NCBI GenBank assembly: GCA_003427395.1
Contig: BFEA01000198.1
Location: forward strand, 645,156-709,155
DNA: 64,000 nucleotides
Reading direction: 5' to 3'
Source: Chara braunii
Lineage: Eukaryota; Streptophyta; Charophyceae; Charales; Characeae
A program made the position numbers and the translations under genes. Positions 45,214 through 56,387 of the stretch are shown here, piece after piece (positions within the stretch are counted from its first letter, which is position 1; each line of letters begins with the position of its first letter). The notes beneath the pieces are model-generated. The model was not told the origin of the DNA, searched no databases, and saw nothing but the letters and a program-made list of their open reading frames with translations.

Positions 45214-45492
45214 GGGCTATTTGGGACTTGTAATGAGACTTGGTGTTGACGACATTCCCATTTTTCCCTCTTCTTCGTCTAACCCCATCCTCTTCGTCTG
45301 TGTATGGCGGGGACTGGCGCATCCTTCCTGTGTGAGCGTCAGGCCCCTTCACACCATGGAACGATGATGAAGAATGTCGGGGCCGCGTCGCAATATTGGT
45401 TGTCGGATCGTTGGCATCTCAGTCTTACACTACGCTATCTCGTACTTTGTACGAGAGGTCGGTTCTTGTCTTGATCTGTACCTTTACAGTGT
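45214..45492. repeat. Dispersed repeat S4, copy 1
   Basis: Begins ACTTGGTGTTGACGACATTC, passes CTGGCGCATCCTTCCTGTGT and ends CTTTACAGTGTACAAC. On the minus strand GATAGCGTAGTG-like and, in other copies, TAGCGCAGCAG resemble pol III A boxes. Copies lie at 46188, 48424 and 63610. Confidence 0.75.
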
Positions 45493-45947
45493 ACAACCGC
45501 GTGTGTGTGTATGAGAAAGAGAAGGAGAGAGGGAGAGAGGGATCGAAGTGAGAAAGAGAGGAGAGAGGGAGAAAAGGATCGAAGTGAGAGAGAGAAAGAG
45601 AAAGAGGAAGAGAGAAGGAGGGGAGAAAGATCGGAGAGGAAGAGAGAAGGAGGAGATGAGGGAAATCGAAGAAGGAGAGAGAAAGAGGGAGAGAGAAGGA
45701 GAGGAGAAAGATTGAAGAGGGAGAGAAGAAGAGGGTGAGGGAGAAGATGACGAAAAGGCGACTACTACGGTGATGACGAAGAAGCAAAGGAAACAAAGAG
45801 GTAGGAGAAAGGAAGTAGAGATAGAAAGACTCGCCCCATGGCCATTGATCGTCGTCGTTACACTCGAGCGATCAACCCAAACACAACGCACCTTCACTTT
45901 GTTCAGAACCTAGCCAAAAATATAGTTAGTATGCATTCAGTTTATTA

Positions 45948-45968
45948 TTATTGTATGTATTATTATTA

Positions 45969-46032
<64 letters not shown>

Positions 46033-46050
46033 TATTATCATTATTATTTA
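45948..46050. repeat. (ATT)n array 1 of XD
   Basis: More than 25 ATT units with few changes. Confidence 0.95.
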
Positions 46051-46187
46051 TTAGTACTATGATTATTAGCTTGATATTAAATTACAAATCTGCTCTTACT
46101 TGTCGCTATCTGGGTTGACGACATTCGGATCCAGACTCAACATTGGGATTCAGACAGTGGATGGGGATTATTGGGGACCCGTATCAC

Positions 46188-46484
46188 AGACTTGGTGTTG
46201 ACGACGTTCCTATCTCCCCCCTCTCCTTCGTCTAATCTCTCCTCTTCGTCTGTGTACCCTCCTCTTCGTCTGTGTAGCCTCCTCTTCGTCTGGAATGGTG
46301 GGGACTGGCGCGTCCTTCCTGTGTAAGCGTCGGGCCCGTCTCACCGTGAAAACAATGATGAGGTATGTTGAGGCTGCACTGCAATATTGATTGTCCGAAT
46401 CATTGGTATCTAAGTCCTCCGCTACGCTATCTTGTATGAGAGGACGAATTTTGTTCTAGTCGGCACCTTTACAGTGTGCAGCAG
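46188..46484. repeat. Dispersed repeat S4, copy 2
   Basis: Matches copy 1 over nearly all its length and has a small internal duplication of CCTCTTCGTCTGTGTA (46248-46290). A TG/GA tract follows, as in copy 1. Confidence 0.75.
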
Positions 46485-46607
46485 GGTGTGTGTGTGTGTG
46501 TGAGAGAGAGAGAAGATGGCGAAGGAGAGAGAGATGAGAAGGGAGAAAGTGGGAGAGAAAGAGAGAGAGAGAGAAAAGGGAGAGAGAAGGAGGAGATGAG
46601 AGGAGAA

Positions 46608-46615
<8 letters not shown>

Positions 46616-46642
<27 letters not shown>
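46616..46642. repeat. (GAT)n microsatellite
   Basis: Nine GAT units at the end of a GA-rich stretch. Confidence 0.9.
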
Positions 46643-46646
<4 letters not shown>

Positions 46647-46987
46647 AATGTGAGGGCACTTACCTTGTATTGCCGATGGTCTGCATGGGCGACATCTTCA
46701 AGTACCTCGGGTTGTCGCTGATGTCAACAGTTGCTTTGTCCTTTTGTAGTCTGTAGGAGTGTTGTAGGAGTAGGCTGGGCGCGAAGCACCAAGTGTGAGT
46801 GTGAAGGAACTGGATTCTTGTGTTGGTGTGGGGAGAGTGTGCTCTCCTTGACATTGGTTTTCAGTACTGTGAACCTCCATTGGCGTATTAAAGGTGCCAC
46901 GCTGTTCTCTGGACAAAGTGTGACCATTTGGCTTTCAACGTGATGGTGTAATCTGGAATTGCCATTTCACTGTTACTTATTTTCTCA

Positions 46988-47014
46988 GCATTATTATTAT
47001 TATTACTATTATTG

Positions 47015-47084
<70 letters not shown>

Positions 47085-47089
47085 TATTG

Positions 47090-47137
<48 letters not shown>
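46988..47137. repeat. (ATT)n array 2 of XD
   Basis: About 50 units with two ACTATTATTGTTGTT interruptions repeated 78-80 bp apart, which points to internal segment duplication within the array. A shorter ATT array lies at 47545-47600. Confidence 0.95.
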
Positions 47138-47548
47138 GATGCACGGTAGGTTGGGTGCATGCGGCTTCTGTGTATTGGGGATCGAGGTAGTGAGTGGTGC
47201 GAAAAACTTACCTGGTGCCTGAAGTAGACGACATTGGTCACTGCCTGCTCGTATTGCGGGAGAGTTGTTGTCGTCATCTTCAACATTGTAGTATAGGCTA
47301 TAGATAAGACCGACCATCTGTAGTCTGGACGCCGAGCGCCAGATAGGACATGAACATTGGTTTTTCGTTGATGATGATGAGACTATTTCAGCATTGTCAA
47401 CCATGAGCTTTTGTTGTGCTCTCGTTTGGTGAAACTCGTGATGCAATTTTGTTGTTGGTTAAGGTCACGACTATCTGGCCTTGAGTATATAATGCTGTTT
47501 GATTGCTGAAGTTCGCTATTGCTCATCTTTCCTTGATTATTATGTTTA

Positions 47549-47600
<52 letters not shown>

Positions 47601-48087
47601 AAAAAAATCAGACTTGCTTTCGATCACAACTATCATGCATGCAAACAGTAGTGCAGTAAACTGGCGCCATGCGCCCACTCAAAACTCAGATGTTATGACA
47701 ATCCGGATAAGAGTTCACTTTCACTATTAATGGCGACTCAGCAACAAACAACTCACTGTTCACACACACCAGATCGCCCTGGATATCCTACACACGGCAC
47801 TCTGCACTCACGCAACACACACGTACACTACACACTAACTCTAACTATGGCGGCCATGGCCACAACTGCCCTATCGCTATGCTACGCCACTTCGTCCATT
47901 GGGCATGCATCGGACCTCCGTGTACAAATCGTTGTGGCAGCGCTTCAGCATGGCTTACGTATGAAGGAATGAAAGGTTGGGCGCTGCCTCTTGATTTATA
48001 CTTCTGAAGTTCGTTTGGTCTGCCCTGTTCCATCGGCCTGTGGTGCTCACAGTCCTTCGCGGTACTTGCTGGACTGGACTGGGACAG

Positions 48088-49075
48088 ATCAGACAGACAA
48101 GCAGATTAGGCAGACCAGACAGACAGGCAGATACGGCAGACCAGACAGACAGGCAGATTCGGCAGACAGGCAAACAGTACACTCTGACACTCACACAGAC
48201 ACGGTGACACACAGTGACACGGTCACAGATACACAGTGAAACAGATAACTGTGACACAAATATGGAGTGCACGGTCATGCACAGTCACAAACACACAGTG
48301 ACTATTACACACGAAAACACAGGAAACACAGGCACACAGCCACTGTGACATACTGGGAGACACAAAGTGCACTGTGACACGCACATGCGGTGAGACATAC
48401 ACACAGGCATGGTGAGGCTGAGGCACCATACCTATTCTTCGTCTGATCACCCTCCTCCTCGTCTGTGTATGTTTGGGGACTGGCGCACTCCTCCTATGTG
48501 AGCGCCAGGGCCTTTCACACCCGACAATAATGATGATGAATGCTTGATCTGCATTGCGAGATTTGATTGGTCTGATCATTGGTATTTTAGTTTTCCGCTG
48601 CGCTACCCTGTACTACGTAAGAAAGGTCGGTTCTTGTTCTGGTTTGCACCATTACGGTATGCGACATGCGCCATGTCACACAGATACGCAGTGACGCATA
48701 CGTAGTGACAGTCACAATGTGACACATACACAGTGACAACACACAGACGGACATGCAGTGAAAACAGACACGGTGACACATGGATGCGCGGACAACAATG
48801 CACGGTGACACTTAGAATACACCATGACACTCATACAGACATAGTGACATACACAATGTGACACAGACTGTGGCATGCACAGTAAGATACAAGTTGTGAT
48901 ATACCCAGTGTGACAGAGGCTGTAGCATACACAGCAAGATACAGGCTGTGACACACACAGTCACAGTAACACGCACACATACAATGACACCCACGGGTGC
49001 TGTGACACGCACAGACATCTGCGTGTACACAGACAACACAGACGCACAGTGCACAACGACACAGTGACACATACA
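48088..49075. repeat. CAGACAGG and GTGACAC cryptic repeat tract
   Basis: CAGACAGACAGGCAGAT repeats (48088-48170) pass into a long tract dominated by ACAGTGACAC, ACACAGAC and their variants. The tract is interrupted at 48424-48664 by S4 copy 3. ORFs such as 48812-49255 on the minus strand (Cys, Val, Ser-rich) are explained by the repeat. Confidence 0.85.
48424..48664. repeat. Dispersed repeat S4, copy 3
   Basis: Contains the ATTCTTCGTCTGATC, CTGGCGCACTCCTCCTATGT and GTCGGTTCTTGTTCTGGTTTG parts of the family, and lies between CA-rich tracts. Confidence 0.75.
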
Positions 49076-49442
49076 CGTCGAGAGTGAGACAGACAGAGAG
49101 AGAGAAATAGAGAGAGAGGGAAGAGAAAACGTACCCAGCATACACTCGCAGTCTGCACTGGTAGTGACGTCATATACATTGGACTTCACAGTCGAAGTGA
49201 GCCTGTTGCGTGAGTGCGGCTGTAGGAGGGTAGACAAGTAGTATAAATTGGGCATTGGGCGTCGGACATAGAAGAGCGACCATGGATACCGAGTTGGTGT
49301 AGGCCTGAGGACTTGAGCATTGGCTCATTACTTCATGCGTATTGCTATATTTTGCTGGATACTCAGTGATTGTACACGACTACTCAGACATCTGTGAGAA
49401 CTCATAACGCAGTCCTCTGTGTATCGATCACGCCCATAGCCT

Positions 49443-49457
49443 TATTATTACTACTAC

Positions 49458-49527
<70 letters not shown>

Positions 49528-49530
49528 TGT
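49443..49530. repeat. (ATT)n array 3 of XD
   Basis: About 27 ATT units, preceded by TTATTACTACTACT and followed by diverged TTATTATT DNA to 49600. Confidence 0.95.
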
Positions 49531-49957
49531 GTCATTATTATTGTTATTTTTATTATTTTATTTGTTTTATCATTTTATTATTTTCTATTATTTTATTGCT
49601 TGATTATTTCCGCTGGTTGCCATAGTTGACATGAGACATCAATACAAAGCCGGGGGTGAAGAAGAGTATGGGGCATTGGAGAGGAGGGAGACGCTATCAC
49701 TTATGATGATGATCACCTCCTCCGTCCTCCTCCGTACGTGTCTTTGTGTGGTCCTCCCAGATGCCTGCCTCCTTGACCTTATTGTTTGATGAAAGGTTTC
49801 TCATTGATTTAATCACGGTCTCAGTTAAATCTAAAGGGCCAGCAATCAGTTACGTGAGTTATATATATGACCCATGACAGGGCGATTGCGGGAGCTCTGC
49901 CGGAGTTCAGGCGGAACTCTGGAGGTAGGGAACAGTGAGGTACGTACGCTTCGACAT

Positions 49958-49980
49958 AAAACCCTAAACCCTAAACCCTA
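49958..49980. repeat. Interstitial telomere-type repeat (CCCTAAA)3
   Basis: Three units of the plant telomere repeat lie inside XD, far from any chromosome end that can be inferred here. Confidence 0.85.
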
Positions 49981-50429
49981 GGTCTATATCCTCTAGGCAA
50001 CTACCTATGACTATGTTAGCAAGAAAGAGTACGTTAAGTCGGGGGTCTTTCAGGGCTAAAACCATAGGTCGCTGTCACACTATGTGAACGTTTATGATGG
50101 GCGAAAGAAGGATGTACATATGGCAATACTTCTCGCTTAAAATGGTCATCTGACCAGGAGTGTAAAAGAGTTGGGGGATCGTGAGAATGCATTCGAGCTG
50201 TGACTGACGAAACCGTCTGGTATGATGGATTGCCTCAACTAACCTTAACCAATTACTAAACCTGATCTATGCACAAAGGGGGCTCAGACTAACTCGGCTT
50301 AAGATCAGCCGGATGGATTTAGGACACGAGGTGCAAGTCCCGTGTGATCCACCTACGTGATCCTAAAGGCTTTCCGGATGGTTCAAGTGGTGGGACGGAC
50401 GTCAATCTATATATCTATATATCTACATA

Positions 50430-51540
50430 TATACTAGGCGATCGAGAGGAGCGAGGCTCTAAGAAGCCTGCCTCATCGCCATATCTATCTATCTATATAT
50501 ATATATACTAGGCGATCGAGAGGAGCGAGGCTCTAGGAGGCCTGCCTCATCGCCATATCTATATATTTATATATATATATATATATNTTAGGCGATCGAG
50601 AGGAGCGAGGCTCTAGGAAGCCTGCCTCATCGCCATATATCTATCTGTATATGTATACTAGGCGATCGAGAGGAGCGAGGCTCNNNNNNNNNNNNNNNNN
50701 NNNNNNNNNNNNNNNNNNNNNNNNNNNNNNNNNNNNNNNNNNNNNNNNNNNNNNNNNNNNNNNNNNNNNNNNNNNNNNNNNNNNNNNNNNNNNNNNNNNN
50801 NNNNNNNNNNNNNNNNNNNNNNNNNNNNNNNNNNNNNNNNNNNNNNNNNNNNNNNNNNNNNNNNNNNNNNNNNNNNNNNNNNNNNNNNNNNNNNNNNNNN
50901 NNNNNNNNNNNNNNNNNNNNNNNNNNNNNNNNNNNNNNNNNNNNNNNNNNNNNNNNNNNNNNNNNNNNNNNNNNNNNNNNNNNNNNNNNNNNNNNNNNNN
51001 NNNNNNNNNNNNNNNNNNNNNNNNNNNNNNNNNNNNNNNNNNNNNNNNNNNNNNNNNNNNNNNNNNNNNNNNNNNNNNNNNNNNNNNNNNNNNNNNNNNN
51101 NNNNNNNNNNNNNNNNNNNNNNNNNNNNNNNNNNNNNNNNNNNNNNNNNNNNNNNNNNNNNNNNNNNNNNNNNNNNNNNNNNNNNNNNNNNNNNNNNNNN
51201 NNNNNNNNNNNNNNNNNNNNNNNNNNNNNNNNNNNNNNNNNNNNNNNNNNNNNNNNNNNNNNNNNNNNNNNNNNNNNNNNNNNNNNNNNNNNNNNNNNNN
51301 NNNNNNNNNNNNNNNNNNNNNNNNNNNNNNNNNNNNNNNNNNNNNNNNNNNNNNNNNNNNNNNNNNNNNNNNNNNNNNNNNNNNNNNNNNNNNNNNNNNN
51401 NNNNNNNNNNNNNNNNNNNNNNNNNNNNNNNNNNNNNNNNNNNATATACTAGGCGATCGAGAGGAGCGAGGCTCTACGAAGCCTGCCTCATCGCCATATC
51501 TATATATATACTAGGCGATCGAGAGGAGCGAGGCTCTACT
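50430..51540. repeat. Hairpin minisatellite with a 760-N gap
   Basis: Units of about 70-85 bp: ACTAGGCGATCGAGAGGAGC, then GAGGCTCTAAGAAGCCTG, then CCTCATCGCC, then a variable TATATCTA spacer. Four units precede the gap and two follow. In each unit GGCGAT pairs with ATCGCC and AGGCT with AGCCT, so every unit can form a branched hairpin. The gap (50684-51443) probably hides more units. Confidence 0.9.
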
Positions 51541-51971
51541 AATTTTGGGATCACTTGGGATATTCGGACAACGGGGCACAGCAATTGTGAAAGTGAGGTC
51601 CACTGCTCATCCAGCTCCCCTGATTTCATACTTACTATACATATATATACGTGACTAAGATCGTAGTCAGTCTGAACTTGGGGAACTTTTGTCTATAAGT
51701 CTGTTGTTGAGATCTTGAGAGAATGAGAAATTACTGGAGGGCTCGGCCCTGGGTTTCTCATATGGTGATTAAAGTAAGCAAAGAGTTATTGTCATAGTTA
51801 GCTAAGCGTGGAAGACTGCCCGAGAAAGTCGACCTGATTAGATAGTCGGTCCGGGGAAATTAGCACCTCGGGGCACGACATACGGGTCAGTCTTAAGGCG
51901 TTCTACGGCGCGTATGCCTATGCTACGACGATCGAGAAAACGCCCTCGGTTGGCCTACCTCTGCGATTGCA

Positions 51972-52103
51972 TATAAAAGCCTTCGCACGTGGGTCAGTAG
52001 CTCAGCAGGGATACGCCCACCTAAGGGATGGTGACAGCTCCCGCAGGTGGAGGTATGTTGTACCTCGCGGGACCCTAACCTGTTGTAGGGAGTCGCGAGA
52101 GGT
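51972..52103 (+). promoter_or_regulatory. Family X 3' module of XD
   Basis: TATAAAAG (51972-51979), a perfect A box TAGCTCAGCAGG (51998-52009), stem-loop 1 with CCACCT (52017-52022) and AGGTGG (52045-52050) around a GGTGACAGC loop, a donor-like GGAGGTATGT, then stem-loop 2 with ACCTCGCG (52062-52069) and CGCGAGAGGT (52094-52103). This is the best kept copy of the module. Confidence 0.65.
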
Positions 52104-52935
52104 ATAGCACGCGCGCACGGTCGGAGTTGGTATTTCGTAAAGTGACAAAGAGGCTCCTGCGTGACACGACCGTGAGGTCCGACACAAAACTACTTTGCGT
52201 CGAGGTGTGGGACCGCCACGCGCGACACCGGTCTCACACCCCAATCTGGCTCGGTTACAGGGCAGCGCTACCCACCCCAGCTCCGACCATCGTCGACCAG
52301 ATTGTAGCCATTAGTCAAGTTTGCAGATTGCCTTCCTCCCTCGGCAATTCCAGACCTCTATACAAAGCCTCAAACTCCTACATAAGCAGGTTACAGGGCA
52401 CTGCCCCATCGCCAACTAGAGTCGTTCTGGCGCCAACTCAACCTGGCCATTGCACAAGAAAACTCAATTAGGAAATTAACTAATCTAGAATGCCAACCAC
52501 AAATCAAGGATCTGATAATATCAGAATCCTGATCAGCAAAACTTTCTGATGATGAAATTTGACGAGTACCCTGAGATGATCACAAAGATGATGGATAATG
52601 ATGACGACGCTGATGATTATTTCTCTCCATCCCTCCCCTTCTTCCATGTATTTTCCTCCTCTCCCCTCATTTTCTCTTCTCCTCTCGCTGCCTCCGCTGA
52701 GCCCAACCCCAGCCCCAACGAGAGAGAGAACCTCCCCATTCCCTTCTACCTTGAGGTAACCAGTTCCCCCAAAAGGTGTACCTCAAAACTAACACTCTGA
52801 CCTAGTCTGCCTCCGCGAGGAGATAATGCGCCCCCATACATATCTCCCAGCCCCAGCCCAGGTCAGCCCCGTCTACTCCCTGGAGGGCAATCACCTCCCA
52901 CCTTGTGTTACCCTTGCGGAGTAGCGCTCCCTTCC

Positions 52936-53870
52936 TGACCAACCTACCTACCAACTAGACCATAGTCTATCTGGGAGATGAGAAAATAACCACCAATGCA
53001 GAGATAACTACTGATTGATGAAAAAATGAATAAAGAAGTCGTGATGATGATGATGATGATGATGATAATTGGTGGATGATGATGATGATGATGATGATGA
53101 TGGTAAAGATTCAGATTGGTAGATGATGATGATGATGATGATGATGAACTAAAATTGGCAAAAATAATTAAGGAACGTCGAACTTGCGATACCCTAATGG
53201 CAACGATGTGGAAGATTGACAACTCACTATTGCTGTAATGAAAATAGAAGATGACGATGATTACGATTTTTATAGAGAAGTCCGGATGATAATCCTGAAG
53301 AAGATAAAAAAAAGATAAATAACATGGATGACGAATTAGAGAAGCCAATGATGATTACCAGCAGTAACCAAATGAGGATTACAGAAATGACGGTGTCCTT
53401 GATGAAACCCCCCCCGCTGAGATGACAATGATGAAAATCTCGATTCTCTTGATGGATAACCTGCACAAGACAAAAAATAGACGAAAGCACATATATAGAT
53501 TGATGACGACCTCCTAGCCGCTCTCTTGATGACTCTCTCGCAGTGGCACTGTGATGATTCTTCAAGTAGGACCAACGTTTTCCGCACTTTGGTCTCCATG
53601 GGGCTGACTCCACTTTCCTCCACCGACATCGACTTTCGTCAACTCGCATGAGCTCTCCAGCCTCTTTAAAGGTCTTGGCTATGGAGTACTATATGTGAAA
53701 AACACAGGGAAAATGTTCAAACAGCAGCTGCCGCTACCATTCTCCCTTTTCCTCTGTGCCTCAGGCCAGATGCCACGTCAACCTGTGACGTAGTAATGAC
53801 CCAGCGCCTCTGGATACCGCGCGTGCGTCAAGCGCTATCCCCCATCTAGGTCACAACATCACAGCACCCT
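52936..53870. repeat. AT-rich DNA with (GAT)n tracts
   Basis: GAT runs lie at 53041-53066, 53079-53102 and 53124-53145, probably the older interior of R1(ii). From 53150 to 53870 I see no gene. Minus-strand frames here are low-complexity. Confidence 0.6.
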
Positions 53871-53872
53871 CG

Positions 53873-54145
53873 CACCAGCGCCTCCCTCCCGTCGGCTGCC
53901 ACCACCGCGCCACGTGTCAGCTAGCATCTTACTAGTCACCCCAAGCCAGCGCCTCGCCAGCCGCAAGTCACCAGCGCCCCACCACTCACCTGTTGCCCGC
54001 GCCTCGCCCCCCGCCAGCAGCCAGCGCCTCGCTGCACTCATACAGCCAGCGCCTCGCCACTCGCGAGAAGCCAGCGCCTCGCAACCTGCGAGAAGCCAGC
54101 GCCCCGCCACCTTCGACCAGCCTGCGCCTCGCCTGCAAGCAACCA
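53873..54145. repeat. CCAGCGCCTCGCC minisatellite
   Basis: About eight units of 25-37 bp with AGCCAGCGCCTCGC at their heart and GCGAGAA spacers. The 114-codon plus frame and the 96-codon minus frame here are repeat translations. Confidence 0.75.
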
Positions 54146-54224
54146 GCATGCCACCATCCGCGTGCCGCGGCGGCCCGCCAGCTGTAGCGCTAGCACTGGT
54201 GCTAACGCGCGTCGAGATTTTCAG

Positions 54225-54580
54225 ATCCTATGGCACGGGGACTCACAGGGGGACCTAATGACCTCTAAATGCCAAAACTTGAGGCATTTTTGGGGTCGCA
54301 TTGGAGAGACCCGCTACCCAAAAGCCTCAAATGGTGACCCTTCTATCAGCGGCTTGGGGCGGGAGGACCTTTTTGAGACCACCTCCAGAGGTGGTTTCAA
54401 AAGACCTTTCAATTTTTTTTTCCCACCTTACCTTATTACAAAAGATCGTATACGAAGAAAACACCCTGCCAAACAAAAGACGAAAAAGATGGCAATGTAT
54501 CTATCTATGTTGTAGTGGTGGATTCAGTCTCATTTTGCACATTTGGAGAGTAGTGCAGCGAGGCCCATGTGTGTTGTAAG
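54225..54580. repeat. Foldback-family fragment
   Basis: Shares GACTCACAGGGGGACCT with 42779-42798, ACCTCCAGAGGT (54382-54393) with 32550-32562, and TTTGCACATTTGGAGAGTAG with the foldback arms at 33437 and 42298. No ORF is supported. Confidence 0.55.
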
Positions 54581-54605
54581 AAGAAAAAAAAAAAATCCAT
54601 CTACT

Positions 54606-54997
54606 TTCTTACGTTTTTTTTTTGTTTTTTTTTTAATTCCATGGTGTTGTAGAGGCCTGTCACTCAGTGCACAGTGATCACCTGGAGCAGTAGGATGTGG
54701 GTGTCCTGGAATACGAGACCACCTCCCATCCCATCCACCTCCCATTCCATCCTCACGTTAATACTCCTAGCACTTCCCCTGTCCCACTATCCTACCTTAG
54801 TGTGACCAGCACTCAGGACCATTACCCTACTAATGGGCGGTTAACTTGGACCGAACAGCAGTGATAGGCACCAGGGCTGACAAGTTGCCCAGCTGTGGTG
54901 GAAGCGGAATCGGAAGAGCCTTGTCGAACGGGAACTTCAGATGCCAGCCCAGACAATCTACTACAGGTCCCAAGAGACTCTAGGCCCTAGGTTCAGA
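54606..54997 (-). mobile_element. Poly(A) retroposon S2, copy 1
   Basis: On the minus strand it ends in an A-rich tail (T at 54613-54634). It is collinear with 62718-63100, including CACGTTAATACTC, TGTCCCACTATCCTACCT and CACTCAGGACCAT. No RT or pol III box is seen. The start abuts the poly(A) tail of R1(iii). Confidence 0.7.
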
Positions 54998-56387
54998 CAG
55001 GGTAACACCCTTTTTTTTTTTTTTTTGGACAAATGCTCCAGCCTATTCATGGGGAGCAACACGTGCTGGGAACCGGGCCCAGCGTCCCATATAGAATTAT
55101 ACAAATGATTTGAAATACCAGGGCCATTACCTGGCTTCGGCTAAGAACAATCCGAGAACTATGAAAAAGGTTCTGGAAAATTTAGGAAAAACATGGATAA
55201 CTGCTAACCTATTGCTAGGCTACTCAAGCAGCACTTACTAAGTCAAAACGGAAAGCCACAGAAGCCCTTTGAATGCCCAAAACCCCTGGAATCCCCAACA
55301 AAACATTCTAAATTTCTCTAACACTGTCTTATTCCCTCCGAGCTTTCCCAGGCCTCATGCCCTCATTCTGCTAGGTTACAGGGCAACACAACTCACCCCA
55401 GCTCCAGCCAGCGTCGTACCGACAGCAACCCTTGGTTTTCCCTTGGAATGCCCGGCCCAAGGCATCCCCAGATCTCTCTACCAGGCCTCATGCTCCTGCT
55501 ATCGATAGGTTACAGGGCAAGCCCCCAGCTCCCGCCAGCGTCGTTCTGGCATCGAAAAACCGCAGATCCATGAATATAACAGCAATAAAAAAAGCCTAAC
55601 ATGACTTGCAAGAAGTGCCCAGAATCCTAAGGCACTCTCAAGACTTACCTCATGAGATGGGCTAAAATTCAGAAAAAGTCAGAAAAGGCTTGGAAAAATA
55701 TGAGAGCGGGGGGTCAAAACTGAAACTGCCTACTATCCAAACTCCCCCCCACAACAGACGGAACGTCGGTCTAGGCTTCCAGTCCTTGTACCAGAACTCA
55801 CTTGATCTCATACCCCCTTCTGCTCGGGTAACAGAGTACCACAACCTTCCCCAGTACTGACCAACCTAGTTCTGACGGACAGGAAGTGCCTTCCTCCCTC
55901 GACACTTGCCTTAGCGGCAAGCCCCTGACACAGGTTACAGGGTTAATACCCAGGCGCCGGCTACATCGAACGGTCTGGTTATGCCTTCCACCCTCGGCAT
56001 AACTCCACAGGCCTCAAGCTTTTCCTAGGTCACAGGGCAAAAGCTCCAGCACCGGCGTGTGTCGTCCCAGCATCGTCCTTCTAACCTCCTTACCTTAACA
56101 AACAACCTTCTTCTGTTGAGAGCCTTAGTACCTTCCATCCTGAGGCTCCAGTTGTAGCTCCCCCTTTTCCCTCCTTTTTTTGAGATACCAGGGCCGTTAC
56201 CTAGCTTCGGCTAAGAACGAACAACTCAGAACCCCCCAACAATCTGCTTTACCTCACTCCGATAAGACTTACCGCAACAAAGCCACCATCTCCGTTGCTG
56301 CTGTACCCTATTTCCATCCTACGAGCTAGCCCCCTCACTAGTAGGACGCCTGATATCCCACCATCTACTTCTCCCACTCACCTCTTT
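54998..56387 (-). mobile_element. Composite retroposon R1(iii), 5'-truncated
   Basis: Poly(A) (T at 55012-55026), the LINE-like tail (55031-55095), the ATACCAGGGCCATTACCTGG block, the repeat core (55370-56080) and, at 56280-56340, the segment matching R1(i) 28690-28760. It is cut off by the tail of R1(iv). A related ATACCAGGGCCGTTACCTAG block at 56186 marks internal repetition. Confidence 0.7.

Larger units (their letters stand above)
43206..52227 (+). mobile_element. Family X element XD
   Basis: A 9,022-bp copy (including 760 N) starting TGTCGGACC and ending CGCGACA, with identical CCGG on both sides (43202-43205 and 52228-52231). A perfect 10-bp hairpin (CCAAATACCC, AA, GGGTATTTGG; 43213-43234) begins eight bases from the end. 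It holds a convergent pair of tRNA-like modules, purine-rich DNA, three rounds of a macro-repeat with ATT arrays, a hairpin minisatellite and the 3' module. No protein is recognised in 9 kb. Confidence 0.88.
42795..52935 (-). mobile_element. Composite retroposon R1(ii), split by XD
   Basis: The minus-strand copy of R1 has its poly(A) (T at 42799-42818) and LINE-like tail at 42819-42880. It continues to 43205 and then, after XD, from 52228 to about 52935. The join at CCGG restores agreement with R1(iii) around 55345-55385. The right part carries repeat-core units (52250-52440) and a segment (CACCTTGTGTTACCCTTGCG, 52898-52920) matching R1(iv) at 56972-56995. Confidence 0.7.

Noticed and set aside
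46888-47286. Asn-rich ORF on the minus strand
   Set aside because: It is the translation of an AAT/ATT microsatellite.
49958-49980. True telomere or chromosome end
   Set aside because: Only three units, embedded inside XD with repeat DNA on both sides.
50651-51514. 287-codon open frame
   Set aside because: It is mostly N and lies in the hairpin minisatellite.
53859-54258. Arg/Ala/Pro-rich ORFs on both strands
   Set aside because: Translations of the CCAGCGCCTCGCC minisatellite.
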